A stretch of DNA of 64,000 nt from Rhynochetos jubatus (GCA_027574665.1 CM050648.1:44797700-44861699), one strand, 5' to 3'; counted from the first letter of the stretch, positions 36,055 to 50,383 are shown. A program made the numbers and translations. Notes: generated by a model not told the origin, from the letters alone.

Positions 36055-39000
36055 AACAGAAAAGAAGAACAAATAAGTACAATTAACATCTACAAAAGTT
36101 TCTTATCTAATTAAGATGTGTTTTGATCACGACAGTCACTAGAGATGCCGTCAGGCAAAACTTAGAGAGGGATGTAGCTTTATGACTGCAAAGAGGTTAG
36201 CAGGTTCTGTTACTCATAGTGGAGCTAAAGAGGACGTATTGGAACTAAAACCAAAGTGCATTTCATTTTATTGCCAAAAACGTTTTCAGTTAATGCATTT
36301 TACACTTATCTGTTTGGAAAGCACTTTTGCTTTATTAAAGAATTTTGAATGCACTCATCAGAACTTTGCCTTAAGCCAAATTTTTTTCTTTTTCATTACT
36401 TAACAAAGAAATATTTATGCATATTCAAAAATACATTGTGGTAATTAGGGCTTTTTAAAAAATATGCAGATTGTAAGTTTTCACAGAAACTAAGCTATTT
36501 CAGCTATAAAGAATTGAAATATGGTATTTTTAAAGCTACGCTTGTCAACTGCAAGTAAACTTTCTACTGTAGTAATTTTAGCTGTCTAGAAAATATTCCT
36601 TATTCCACATTTAGGTATGTCAAGTAGGCAATGACAGCAGTACAGAAGAAGCTCGATCCAAGTGCACGTGTTTATCCGTATTTGTAGAGTTCATCCTATG
36701 CTATGTCTATAGTTACACACAATAGTGCTTCAGACAACACAATTTTTAAATCAAGTACTCGGTCTTAATCTCATTCCCTTCTGCGTAACCATTAGGATGT
36801 AAACTTTATTCTATAACCACAATAGTCCAGTACACCAAAAGGATGGTGCTGAGTTAACAGGGACTTTACTGGTTTTCCTCCTTCTTCAGTTTGCAAGCCT
36901 CAGCTCTTATTACTCTCTGGTTCTAAATCATGCTCCAAAAAAGAAAATATTTCCCAGTCAAGCGCTTTTGTAAGATGACGTAACATGATGATGTCTGTCT
37001 TGCAAATGGGTCCACAGGCACAGAAGGCACTATTGTTCCGTTTCATTGTTTGCTACCAAAATACATAGCAAAGGATCTAGGCATGAGAGATTAGACCAGA
37101 ACTCACTTGATTGATCTGTGTTTTGGAGCACGAAGTAGTGTGTAAAAGGTTAAGCACTGCTATTATTTGCACAGCTATAAGCATACAAAATTTCCACAAG
37201 CATAGCTGGGCCAACAGGCTGCAAACTGCAGAAAAGGCTTTTCCACCATAACATGCAGGTATAGAACCCTATCATTTGTGGTGGCATTCAAATATTTATT
37301 TTTCTTAAAATTTTATCAGATCTTTTGTCCTTTCAAAGTTGTTTCCTGATAGAAACGTGAAAGTTTCTGGGTACAGTGAGCGGGAGCAAGCGTAAGAAAG
37401 GGTCTATCCGTCCAGAACCATCTGAATAGAATATATTTAATAGAGGTTGGAATTTTGCAAGTTTTCTTGGAAAATTCTATTCAGCACATAAAAAATGAAA
37501 TTTCTTTCAGTCTTAGAACTCATAATTTTAGCAGTAACTCCATAAGCTGAATCTTGCTTGTTTCAAATTCAAAGGCCCGATAGCTTCCCAGTGCCTGGAG
37601 AATTGTAATACTTGCCTTAAATGGCCTAGTTCACAAAAAAAGCAGAACCATTTCTGGTGAAGCTTTCTCCAGAAACGTTTAATGCAAGGCCACCATCTCA
37701 CATAAGGTGTTTGAGGCAGAATGTTTTCATAAGCAACTAATGCTACAGGCCCTAAATGCACACAAGAATACCGACACTGCCCAGCATCGTCACGGCTAGC
37801 AAGAAGACAAACCCCATCGACAGAGATACTGAAGTGCAAACTTCAAAAAGATTTATGCAAACATTCATCAGTAATCTGATTCACAATCAAGAAGTTTGGA
37901 GAAGTGTTCTGAATGTGACAGTCTGGAGGAAACTGAGAAAGAAATGCCACTGCCTTATGCGGAATAATCCCCTTCAGTATGACAGAATGTGAAGGTCACT
38001 CTGACAGAAAGCTTTATGGCACAGTATTAGTCACATAATGTATAACAATGCATATAAACTCCTGCCCTTCTTCACAGAACTCCTGCTTCAGTCTTTTGGT
38101 ATTAACTTTACATCTCTGATATCTTAAAAAATAGAAATACATATATAGCATTCACACTTAGAGCACCTGGCACTGTAGTCAATAAAGGAAGTTTTTGCCC
38201 AGAAATTCAAGACTTGCACTGCAACAGAAACATTAATCAGTTGCTTCTCATTTAAACAAATGAGTATTAGATGAACAAAGAAGGGGAAATTCTCATATTG
38301 ACACATTATGTCAGATACTTTAAAATTATTCCCATAGAGCTAGTCAAAACATTTGGGCACACCGAATCTTCAGAAGCCATAAACATAACTGCAGGTGAGA
38401 AGAGAATAAAATCAGGTCTTAAAAATTACTGGTACTTGTTGCCCAGCTGATTATTTCTTTAAAATTATATTTTTAAAACACTCTTGGCTCCAAAACAAAT
38501 TTCTCAGTGCTAGCACTACTGCTCACAGGTTAATATATTTGGATAAGACCACCTTATTTGAGGCACAGAATCTGGGGGATATCAGTGTACTACTCTAAAA
38601 TATATATATATATAATATGTGTATATATATTTAAATGTGTGTACATAATATATACACAAATATTATATAACTTAATAGAAATTGTATGCATTATCTAATG
38701 TATATTTAATAGAAATTGTATGCATTATCATATGTATATAGTATCTCATGTATGCATACTACATGCAATATATACTGCATAAAAATTATTACATATATAA
38801 ACATTTCTATAAATTTGAAGAATATGCTGTAGGTATATAAAATATTAATTTTAATAATAGCACAAATGTTATTTACATATGTGTAAAAAAATTTGCAGAA
38901 TACATAGAGACGATCAGGCTCTAAAATTGCTAGTTACTTTCACTGTAAAGATAATCAACTTTTGAAGACAGATTGCTGTCAAACATTGATACAGTCATCT

Positions 39001-40817
39001 GTAGTCATATGCACTGGTGTTGCAATTTGACAGAACCAGATACAGGTCCCACTGTCTCATTCAAAAGACTTTTTGTTTGATAGTAGAACAGGAAGGTGAA
39101 CAAAAGATAAAGACCTTTCCTAGCTCTAAGCACTAACTCAAGCAACAACTGTCCATACTCGAAAATTGTTCTCTTATTTACATTTCCATCATAAAGTCTG
39201 TAAAGTTTGTCTGTAATCAAATTTCACCTGATTTTACTTATTCCACTCGTGATGTTTAATTTAATTAGATCTTTTCTCGGTTACATTATGTACAGCGTAT
39301 ATGGTCACTCAGCTTTGCCTTGATATATGACACAAACTGTATTCAGTAGTTAAACTTCCAGCTTGCAACAAATGTTATTGCTATTATTCCAAAACAACCT
39401 GACCTTACACAATAATCTAAGAAGTCTTCTAGTCTGAATGGACAATGCTTGTCAACTCCTGCATCTAAGAATGCCCCAAACTTTAACCAGGAAGAAGCAG
39501 TTGGCCCTACTGTAATATCTGGTTTTAAAGTTCCTCCTTTCATTCCTGATTTCTTGTAATTCTTTCTCCTTCCTCATTTCAGTGTGAAGATATGCAAGAT
39601 GCACATTTAAGCTGCCTTATTTGCCCTTGATGTAGTTCTTCAGGCAGAAGATTTTGTGTATTTTCATCTCTACCACTAAATCCACTAAAGCATTTGTATA
39701 GGTCTGTGGTTTTATTAATCTTTCTGAAATATCTGTGTGGTACCAGCCACATCCTTCCAAAGAAGAAGAGAATAACATTTATACTTTTCCTAAGAGTATA
39801 AAAACAAAAGAAACCAACCAAACCACTACTTCCCTTTGCAAATGCATATTAAATGAAATCTTCGATGTAGAAGGTTGAGCCAACAAAAAAAAAAAAAACA
39901 TGTTCAAGTTCCAAAAGAGCTAGAAGGGGACTACATTCTCAGCCAAGTTCCCAGATATGTTTTATCTTATATAAAGATTTCAAACTGTACAGAAAAGGCA
40001 TAAAACCACAAATTAGTTTAGCAGCCCTTTAAATTTACTGTTGCCAATTATCAATAATCCCTTGAAGCACCTTATTTGAATAACACGTTCTATCCTCAAG
40101 CCATACCAGATTCCTCTGCTATAAGAAAAGGTTCCCTTCCTAACATGCTCTGTTTCTGTTGTTTATCAATCTAATCACAATATAAACACATAATACTTAC
40201 TCTTTCATTTGTTTTGTTGCTATTGTGGTTTTTTAATAAAGCTCTTTATGTGGGTATTTCCTCTTAAACATCAATAGGCACAAGTTTTAAAAGAAGGAAA
40301 ACCGTAACTCATTTAGAAAGTGCACTTTTATAGATTGTAGCAACAATATCTAGGTTATCTACAGACTATAAATAATAGAAAAATAAATAGGAAAAAAGGC
40401 CTCTACAGCTAAATCCCTAAAGCAGAAAAAAATCAGTAGATTAAATTGTTCCCACATACTCTGTTAATGAGATTCACCTGTGAAGCAAAGCCAACTGATT
40501 AATACCTGCTGGTTTTGAATAAAACACAGCTCTAATGATTAGCCCAGCTGGCTTTAATTTCTTAGAATTACTTTATAGCAGTGATGTTTTAAGTCCTGAG
40601 GAGAGTTGGGAGCTTCCCAAAATGTGGTGCATGCAGTCTGCTGAATACATTTTTAATCAAAAGATGAGGGGCAGAAAACACTTCTTATTTTTCTTTTTCT
40701 TCAGTAGACTTTTTACTGTATTTCATCACTATGAAGAGTTTGAAAATGTGCAGCTTAATGTATTTATCATGATGGCAGATCCATGTAGTTCACTCTTGTC
40801 CCCTGTTATTTAACCAT
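36055..40817. other. A+T-rich non-coding stretch
   Basis: No gene recognised. It contains the TA-rich region and 34-base tandem duplication at 38599-38740 and a 13-base A run near 39886-39898. Short frames such as 37528-37839 lack any recognisable features. Confidence 0.6.
38599..38740. repeat. TA-rich low-complexity region with a 34-base tandem duplication
   Basis: (TA)n-type sequence at about 38599-38670 is followed by two copies of a 34-base unit (38672-38705 and 38706-38739) that differ at about two positions. Confidence 0.88.
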
Positions 40818-41393
40818 TGTGCTGGTGTTAGCTGGGATAGAGTTAATTTTCCTCACAGTAGCTAGAGCAAGGCTATGTTTTGCATTTGTGCTGAGAATAA
40901 TACTGATGACACACTGATGTTTTTAGCTGTTGCTGAGCAATGTTCACACCAACACAAGGATTTTTTCAGTTTCTGATACTGCACCTGTGTTCTTGTAAAG
41001 GAGTTGGGAGGAGATGCAGTCCGGGCAGCTGACCCAAAGGGACATTTCATGACATCAAATGTCATGCTTGGTACATGAATTGTGGGGTGTATAAGAAAGA
41101 AGGAAATTGCTGCTCAGGGACTGTCTGGGTATCAGTCAGCAGGAGGTAAGCAGTTGTATTTTTTCTTTTTTTTTCTTCCCTTTTTCCTTTTTTTTTTTTT
41201 AATTACATATTAGTAGTAGTATTAGTATAATTGTTATTTCATTTATTTTCAATTTTTAGACTGTTCCAATCTCAACCCCCAAGTTTTCTTAGCTTTTTCC
41301 TCCAAATTCTATCCCCCATCTCACTGAGAGAAGGGGGAAATGGAGCGAGCAGCTGTGTGGTGTTTAGCTGCTGACTGGGGCTAAACCACAACT
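40818..41393 (+). mobile_element. Solo LTR of an avian endogenous retrovirus
   Basis: Begins 'tgtgctggtgttagctggga' and ends near 'ggggctaaaccacaact'. The order of blocks matches the LTR at 23260-23849: the 'gatagagttaattttc' start block, 'ttttagctgttgctgagc', a CRE-like 'tgacatca' and 'tgtcatgct' region (about 41050-41066), a T-rich tract and TAG/TTA run, and the terminal 'agctgtgtggtgtttagctg' block. The TATA element is diverged (a 'gtataaga' lies at about 41089) and the ATTAAA signal is altered to a 'ttttaga' form, so this copy is probably transcriptionally weaker. No retroviral genes flank it. Confidence 0.87.
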
Positions 41394-44300
41394 ATGAACT
41401 AGGCATTACACTCATAGTCCTCAGTTTCTAAGCCAGATACCTTCCTCTTCTTCAGCAGCCTTAGAACAGTTGGCTAGAAAGTTGTCAGAGGGAAAGCTGA
41501 GGGTAACTTTCAACAGGGATGGTAGATAGGTGGGACGTATGGAAAGAGTGAAGGTACCCACTGCAGAATATGGTATTCCTTTTGCTCCTTGGCCAATGCG
41601 TTATCCCGGCAGAATCCAGTGAAAGTACTTGATAATATCAAGCGAGTGGCTGGGTAAATAGGGTAGGGGCTGGTGGGTTAGTGGTAAATCCCTTTATCTG
41701 CTCAGCAGAGCAGTGATGCTACTTCCATTAACTGGAAGTATTCTAATTACAAACACATACTATTTTATAACGCATATATGCCTGGGCAAACATGCTTATA
41801 GTTTGGCTCATTTTTATAACACTCTATAAGCATCTCAGTGTCACTTGAGTTGAGGCATGAACAGGTAGAATATTCATTTTGGCTTCTAGAAAAAAGCTTG
41901 ATTTTTTTTTTTTCACATATTATTTTGTGGATGCACCTGTACAATCATGTGAGAAACACAGAAAGTTCCTTTGTTTTGGAGGTAGTCCAAATTTACAATA
42001 TTAAAAACCCTGAGTCACTCCAAGCATATACTTAAAGGATGCCTACAGGGACTGAACTTATCTTTACCTTATAGTTGCAGCTGTCTCAGTTAACTTTAAT
42101 GGAAATTTAACTAATTTGTATATAGTGATGTATCATGATGTACCTGGACTTCTATTTTTTTTTTTTTCCTGACAATAGGTCAGAGAGGTCCATGTGGAAT
42201 CATCGCCACACAGTGACCTCTTATTTTTTTTATCTGTACTCACTCCATAAGATGCATTATTAAGTAGCAATATTCAAATAATCCCCCTTCCTTATACAGG
42301 TGATCTGTTTTACAGTCATTGATAATATTTTGGTGGAAAATTTTTTAAAAAACTCCGTCCCAGTTCCAGTCTTGATTAGTCAAGAAAAGCGTATTTAAGC
42401 AAACGTGTACCAAGTACACACAAATATTTCATTTTTATCCATCTACAGAGGATTTGGTTATTGAGCTACATATATAATATCTAGATAAATTATATCTATA
42501 AATGAAGGGAGATTTGGAGTGTTAAAAGAGGACATGAAGAAGAACAGACTACTGTGTGTGTTGCAGAAACCAATACCTGATTAAGGCAAGAGGTGGACAA
42601 AAAAAACCGCGGAGGGAAATCACTGGATCTTGGCAGTATGAACAAGCTTTATTTTGGAGGTTATCATATCCTGTTCTTGTGACAAAAGGAACTTCAAAAA
42701 ATTCCATCGTAAAAACATTTTAAGATTTCCTGTCTACTCTTTTTCTTATTTCTCCCTTTGAACTCTTCAAAATGGTGACAAGTTAGCTTCACATGGGGGG
42801 TGGCGTTCATCAGATGGCTATAGTTTTTATTCCATTAAGGAAAAGCTGCAGTGCATGGTTAATGATGATATGTTTGTTAGCAGAGTTTTGTGTTTATTGC
42901 AAATAACTGTAAAGATAGAGAAGAAAATAGAAGTTCATATTTAGATAATTTGCACTGCAACTCCCAGTTGGAGAAAATATGCTACTGAAGATGGGGCACT
43001 CCATGAATTCAAATGGCTGTGTTCCTGTCTATTCCTTTGTGATCCTGCGCAAGGGGAGTTCTGCTTCTCAGAAGACGCCAGAAGATGTTTGAAATGAACT
43101 CTTTTCTGTAAAGTTGGTGTGCTGGATGGTATCTCAGGACTCCACTACAAAGTTCTCTGAAGTGTCTGACATGGGCATGTAAACCCACTCTTCAGATCTC
43201 TCTCTTGAGGATAAACAACTGCTCTGCTTGAGGAATGTAGCAGCATGCCTCCACAGCTAATGCTTACAAGCCGTTTTTTCTGCCTATTTCTGTTCAGCTG
43301 CAACACACGTTTCTTTACTGGCATCATTCCTTGCTCATTTGTGTCCTCAGGTGGAAACAGCCAATTTTAGAGCCCAAAGCTTTCTGAATGCCATGCAGTC
43401 ATGACTAATTTATTCTTGTAGATAAGTATACTTCACTTCCACAAAGTAAAAATCATGACTGAAAATCTACAGGTATTTGGCAAGTTTTACGAAGATTTCC
43501 AGCACAGTATAATCAAAACAGATAAATCATTAGAAAAGCAACTGGTAAGTAAACATATTCCAAAGATTTAATAACATTTAGTCAATAAATATTTACATTA
43601 CATACACATATGATGAATAATCTGATAGCGTGAATGTATACACCTACTCACATGTACACAATTTAACATATATATATATATACAGATAGACATACACACC
43701 CACATACACTTAATATATATAAAAGTGTAGGTGTTTTATATATAAATTATGCAGAAATCACTTTCTGCAACTTTGCTTTTGAGCTGGTTTTGTCTGTGCA
43801 CGCTGAGGAAAACATAGTTCAAGAAAGCTCATCTACACTTATAAGAAAGTGACTGAGTCCTTTTTTGAATCACTGCTTCAAACTTCAATCATAATTGTCC
43901 ATCTTCCTGCAGAAGTTTACTTTTTTTTTAATACCTGCATGGAGTACAGTTGCTTTTATTCACTGAACTTAGCATCAGTTATGATGTTATGATATGCATC
44001 AACCTCTCATACCTTAGTTATGATATTCCACACATTTTTGAATATATGAGTATCCTTATTCACATAGGGTATGGAAATGTGCAACATTCTAGGTAAGAAG
44101 AATACTAAGAGTATATAGAGGAATACTGAGGAAGATTATTTGCTCCTTGCTTCTTCATGAGAAATTGGTTCTCAAAACCTGAGCCTCATTGACAGTTTTC
44201 TATTGCTGTAAAGGAAGAAGATATTGTACAGTGCATTGTTTGACCATCTTATTTTACCTTTAGTTCGTGTTTGAATGTTGAATCCACAATGTTGGTTTTT

Positions 44301-46950
44301 TTTAGAACAGAAAGCAAAGTGAAACAGAGGGGAGAAGGGGAGAGAGAGGAAAGTGAAAAGAATTAAAGGAAAGAATATGTTATATTGAGGTGGAAAATTA
44401 CAGTCACTAGCATCACTAACAATTTAAAAAGTTGAGAAAATAAAGCATAATAAAACTACCCATATCTAAGGTAAAATCATATTATAAATATGATATTCTT
44501 AATCAGCACACTACATTCACAACAGAAGCTATGATTTTCATACTGGCAAAGACAGATTTAGGCTTGTACACAAGCATGACCTTCTGCAATATTCACTAGT
44601 ATTCAGGATTTGAATGCAGACAAAACATGCTTTCTGTTTGTTCCAGGACAGCTTCTATTTTTTTATTGCTAAATTTCCTCCATAGCAACATAATGTTCCA
44701 AGGCATGTGTTCATACAGCTTCCCAGTAACAAGACCGAATGCACTCATATTTCTTTAAATGAAAACAAGATCTCACAGTTTTATGACAATGTAAATATAA
44801 GACAAGTGTCAGCAGCACATACTTCGCTGCATTTATATTATTAGACATTGTGGGGGTTCAATTTCTTTTACTTCTTTTTTCAGATAACTAATATCTGGTT
44901 GATTGTAAGTGGTCAGGTAGGATATATGTTTAATTTTTTTTCTGCTGATTAGGTAAATACGTTAAAGGTTTTTCTGGAACATACAAAAATGTCATTCTCT
45001 CCATACAGAAATACTACGTGTGCTCTGGACTTTCATAAAAGTATCTGTGACGTGCTCCTTGTGCTTTTCAGGGTTCACGTATCGTGTGCTTTTCCAATAT
45101 GTTACTGCACGCCAGAAAACACTTTAGGGTGACAATAGCTTGTGGGTGTTTGATGCAACAGCTGAAGTATGCTGTATTAGTATAAATCTCTGGAGAGAAT
45201 TTCTGTTGGTAGGAAATATGAGCACAGTGAAAAAAATGAAAATAAAGGAAATAATAGGCAGTAGCTGTACAGATTATGGCAGCTCTTGGTTTACTTGCAA
45301 GTTGGTTCACTTGCAAGGATTGGTGGGGTCTCAGATCCTCCCTTAGGTCACAGAAGCAGTGCAGTGTACTGGTTTCACAAGGTAAGGATGAGGCTGCAGT
45401 ACCTTCTGCTCTGGCAATCTGGGTGGAGAAAGAGTGGAATGAAGGACTGGGCTCCTAATTCAGCACACCAAGATGACATCCCTCGTGCGTGTGTGTGTTA
45501 CCTGCATAATGGCAAGGCAGAATTATGGTCTCTGTTCTAGTTAGCACACGCCCAGGCAACACCACTCTCAGTACGCACAACCTACACGGGAGGACTGAAA
45601 GGAACAGAGCAGGTACGATACAGGGCATTCCACTGAGAAGTGCAGAAGGAGAAATGCTTCCCTCTGCACTGACACAAACTGCCTTCCTCTCAAGGCTGAT
45701 TCCTTTCTTCCTTTCAAGCAGCAGGATACTTCACTGCACCCCACTCGCATGATGTTCTTTTACATCTGTTCTTACTATACGCAGAATTACAGAATAATCG
45801 GTCAGGCTTCAACAGAATAAATAGAAACACAGTGTTAAACTGTGCACATTCAGTCCCTAATCAAAACCAAGACACTGGAATAGCTGCTCCCTGCATGATT
45901 CCTGGACAGTGAGACTTGCCTATCTGATTGAGTTTGCTCTTTTTGATTGTCATATCCCGTTAATACAATCCAAACTGGTTTTGAAGTCACAGCCAATATC
46001 GATCAGTGAGCCAGGACACTGATACCTTTGTGACTGTTTCAGGAAGAAAGAGTTCAAATTACAACTACAAGGGTTAGATGGTGACAGGTATGAACTGTGC
46101 CAATATAAGAAATAAAAAGGCAGGGCATGAAAACAGGTCAAAGAGGAAAGATTTGGGTGATTTACTGGCTGGAAGTGTGTCACAGGATTCAAAAGCTACT
46201 TATGCTGTCAGGAAATGTCTGAGAAGAAGGAAGAGAGGACTAGTCACTTTAGTTCTGTCTTAAATCTAAACTTGCCAAGTCCCCAGCCAGTCTTCCTGAT
46301 GCTGCACAGATGTTAATAAGGGGATTAGGGTGCCATGCCACTATACAGCACTCTTTCTCTAGTCAATTAGTGATGGAGAAGGACTGAGAGTAAAACACTG
46401 CATTCAGGTTTCCATCTTACCTAACATGCCAGCCTACAGAGTTGCAGTATCTGAAGGATCTACAGGAGGTAAGTCACCCCGTGTCCTTCTATCTCCCTGT
46501 CCAGAGCAAGTGAACACCATAAAAACAACAGTTCTCCAACCTGCAAGCCCTTCACCTTGCAGCAATGCAACCATTACGCCTGTTTGTGGAACACACAATC
46601 TGGATTTAAGGTGTTTTTTTTGGCAAATTGGAATTTCAGTTTTCTGCAAGTTAACAAAATGGATGTCTGTGGATTGATAACAGTTTCTGCCTTCATTAAT
46701 AAGAACCTGCATTTATGTAACATAAGCCACCACGAGGCATTGATCTGCTGCAACAGCAGTACAAGTAAGGAAAGTTGGTATGAAAATATGAAGAACACAG
46801 ATCAAGATAATGGGACTAAGAATGCAGCCAGAATGACTGTTCAGGGAAATTTCTGTTAAATTGTGTCATTATTCAGAGATCTAAGAAGAGGATAAGTAAC
46901 TTAACCAAAAGTTCTGAACAACTGTTTTTAATTATTTTTTTGTTGTCAGA
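41394..46950. other. Long A+T-rich non-coding stretch
   Basis: No exon or mobile element recognised. It includes a TA/CA-rich tract at 43664-43745 and T runs near 42157-42167. Clustered short frames at 45276-45752 overlap on both strands and show no domain. Confidence 0.55.
43664..43745. repeat. TA/CA-rich dinucleotide tract
   Basis: A (TA)n run at about 43667-43681 followed by imperfect ACATAC/ATATAT sequence. Simple-sequence DNA with no other function visible. Confidence 0.85.
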
Positions 46951-47065
46951 AGGCATCCAGCCTATATAAAGGCATCCAGTCAATAAACTAGAGTGAATAA
47001 ATCCTTTATAGGCATCCAGCCTATAATTAGTGAAATTATTCACTCTGGTTTAAAACTCTGGTTTG
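46951..47065. repeat. Cluster of short direct and inverted repeats
   Basis: The 16-base unit 'aggcatccagcctata' occurs at 46951-46966 and 47010-47025, with a partial third copy at 46970-46980. 'agagtgaataa' (46990-47000) is the exact reverse complement of 47036-47046. A 13-base unit 'actctggttt(a/g)aa' is in tandem at 47042-47054 and 47055-47067. The three repeat sets overlap within about 115 bases. Confidence 0.88.
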
Positions 47066-47099
47066 AAACTAGTTGCAACATATCAAGTCACCTTTTATC

Positions 47100-47500
47100 T
47101 ATGCCACTTAGCCAAGAAACCATAGTATCCTGGTCTGGCCTAGGACTATAAATTCAGTGTAGAGAACCATAGGTTGGCTATGAGGCCTGAGGAATCCTGG
47201 TCAGCTCTGTGTTTCTGTGTCTGTGTGCACACTAGTATAGACCACTGAGATGCTCTGCACCAGCCGCTGGAGTTGGGCTGCAACCTCAGGGCTTTGTTTG
47301 TCCAGCTGCTAGCAACTGGGGAGACTGGGATCCAGGGCAGCTGCTGGGCAGACTGAGCCCAGCTCCTGGAGGCACCCACAGTGTACATACGGTATATACC
47401 AGGAATACATCTTCAGCCCTGCTGCCGGTTGAACCTGGGGGCATAGAACTGCAGCAGCATCGCCTGTCTCATGCTGTCAGATCGGGCATGATAAGTTTTC
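47100..47500. other. G+C-richer segment, possibly an old LTR fragment
   Basis: Composition rises sharply compared with both flanks. The sequence 'tgtacatacggtatatacca' (47380-47399) and the following 'gaacctgggggca' block look like parts of a retroviral LTR, but I cannot match it securely to a family or find its ends. An 80-codon minus-strand frame (47146-47388) has no recognisable domain. Confidence 0.3.
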
Positions 47501-48500
47501 CACTAACAGGTAATTATATATAAATATTACGATTAATCCTTCGGCAGTATACACTGGCACCTATTGTATCAGAGAAAGTCTGAGCTACACAGCAAGTACC
47601 TATTGGCAATGGCTATATCAGTAGTTTTGCAGTCCCATTATCCCTGTTACTAGAGAGGGCCATTAGCTTAAATGTGGAAAGCCTGTCCTTTTTCTTCCAA
47701 ATAATGCATGTATGATAATGAAATTACATTAGCATCTTTGTGCTTTTGCTCACTCTAGTGATTTTAATATACTGCTGTGAGTATTTCAGGTAGTTTGAAT
47801 AAGCACATATTTGTGTAGAATACATAAACAAAACAATTTTGCTCTCATGGCTGCAAGGCAGATTATGAATGTATTAAATTTCAACACCCTCCTCTCCCCC
47901 ATGTTTTGTCCTCCCTGGTTAATTCTTTACAACTGCAATTCTTTTGTTATGATTTCGCCCCACCACCCCCCTCAAGACATACTGAATGATCTTCTGCTTA
48001 GTTGGACTCAGTTGATTTTTTAATTTCATATATCAAATCCATAAATTTCTGTCCTGTAGAAGCATTCTAAATGACGGTGCCTGTGGTTTTGCTGTAAAAT
48101 CACGTCTGCTCCACCACAGCCTAACCTATGAGATTATTCTTAATGGTCTGTTGTACGTTTTCTGTACTGTTAACATTTTTCACAATTTAGTAATGATAGA
48201 AGTTTCACTGATTTTCTGTCTGTTACATAACCTGAGGATGCCAAAGAAGCTTTAGATTCCTAAATACATGATTCTTCATTATTGGCCACACAAAGGATGG
48301 TCTCCTGTCTTTAATCCATTATGCCAGTACTGTTCATATTTCTCTGGAATATCTGCTGTACAGGTTGCACAGAGTCAGCACAAGTATTTTAAAAAATGTC
48401 TAAGTATATTTTCCACTTCACAGCTTTGAACAGATTGCGAAAAGGAGATATTCCAAGTCTCTTGAGCAGAAGAATATAGTGTTGTTTTGACTGAACACTG

Positions 48501-48538
48501 TAATACTTCAAAGCTTCTGTAACACTTCAAAGCTTCTG
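48501..48538. repeat. 19-base tandem duplication
   Basis: 'taatacttcaaagcttctg' is followed immediately by the same 19 bases with a single change. It is a minor replication-slippage-type duplication. Confidence 0.92.
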
Positions 48539-49926
48539 CACCTCGACTTGGCAAATGGTTCAAGATACCCTCTTTTATAGGCTTTTTGAGACAGGAGCAG
48601 TGATAAAGAGTGTGTTATAGACAGTTTCCTACTTTATTAAAAAAGCAGAAGTTACCAGAAGCGCTCTTCTCTTCTGACTGACTCACTGTTGCAGTGTGTA
48701 GAAAAGCTATGCAAGCAAACAATGGAGTGAACAAGATGCAATGCAGGGAAAAAGCACCCTACTCTACGAGCATCTCTCACGATACACAGCCACTCAGTGT
48801 TGACAGTTAAAGAACTCAGTCTTGCATAGACAGGCTTAGGTATGTTAAAGGCTGATGAGAAAGCTGATGGCTCTTGCTGTAATTGTGTCACATGAAGCAG
48901 AAATCAGATGATATTCATAAAGTTTCATTTCAAAAGTTTCAAAAAGGAAAAGGAATTCCGAAGCAATAGGAATACATCACCGATAGTATCCTCATTTACC
49001 AAAAGAACATGGAAGCAAGGTGATCAATGGAAACACAAGAAATATAGGAATGGCACAATTCCCACCTCTCAGCAGGATCCACGTTGAGGGAGAAGTGGCA
49101 AGGAAGGAGTTCAAGCTTGAGAATCAGTTTCCTCTTCGATTCATTGAATAGATCCAGTCTCCTTTTATATCCTCTCTTTGCATTAGAAATGTAACTTTTA
49201 TTTTTTCAACTGAATCATATATTCTGATACTTAAAAGCCCATGCTAGTGACTTTTGTGAATATTATCTGTGGGTTGACTGTTTTTAAAAGCCTCCCATAA
49301 TTGTGTCCAAAAGTAAGATCTAGATTTTATGTACTGTCAGGCCATAAGAAGTACTTAATGCATTATATTTTACATATATGTGGTTAGTCTATGATTTCCA
49401 AGAACAGTAACCTTTTTTAAATGGTGGCTGGTAAACAGTTACCATATGTGGCACCTGGTGAATAGTCATAGATATGTGTCACCTTTCATGCCCATCAATG
49501 CCCAGACCTCCCTAAAAGCATTCTGGGGATTGTTGATTGTTATTATTTCTAGGGTTTTTTTTTAGTCCTTTGGTATTTTAATAACTTCCACTTTATTATA
49601 TTATCTGTCTTTCCAAAATCCTCAATTAAGAATTTCAAAATAATACAAATTGACCTTAATTCTGGACATGTATAAGGAAAAAAAAAAACCACCCCACTAA
49701 GCAAATGTCATCCAAAAGTGGGTTTAGCCCTAATGGCACTCTTTCTTTTTTAAGGCCAGATCCATTTACCTCACTGCCTAATTACAAACTGACTGATGCT
49801 GAACCATGGAAGTCCAGCTGAGGAAAGTATCCTTCACTACAAATGCAGATTCTAGACACAGTTTGTAAGTGCAAATCTTTTGAAGCTTTGAATAGTGACT
49901 TAGTAGGGGTCCTGGCAGGAGAAGTA

Positions 49927-49946
49927 AAAAAAAAAAAAAAAAAAAA
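49927..49946 (+). repeat. 20-base poly-A run
   Basis: A pure A run with no recognisable retroposon body before it. Confidence 0.9.
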
Positions 49947-50383
49947 GAGAAATATCAATAAATTTAACAGGTGGACCAGGAAAATAAAAAGAACACAAAA
50001 AAGTTATGAGGAAAGCAGACTAATGATACCAGGTTTGGAATCAAATAGATCCAGTCTTGCAATGAAAACTGTGTAAAGTAAAATGGAAAAGCATTTTTAA
50101 CATCTTTGTCATCTGTTTATGCCACTATGATAAGTCTTTATGTCAATAAGGTTGTTCCATTTCTGTTAGGAAACACTACACATTTCACTGAGTCTTCAAA
50201 GCTGCCAAATAAAAGAAGTAACAGAAGCTGGAAGCTCTCATTGAGCAAGAAGTGAAGGAAACACTTTGATTTTCAGCCTGTTTCCCACACCTGAACAGAT
50301 GAAGCATAAAGTTTGGCTGTTGATGCCAAATGAGACTGTGTTGCTTAAGACTAATCTGAATACATCTCCATGCCTGAAACACT

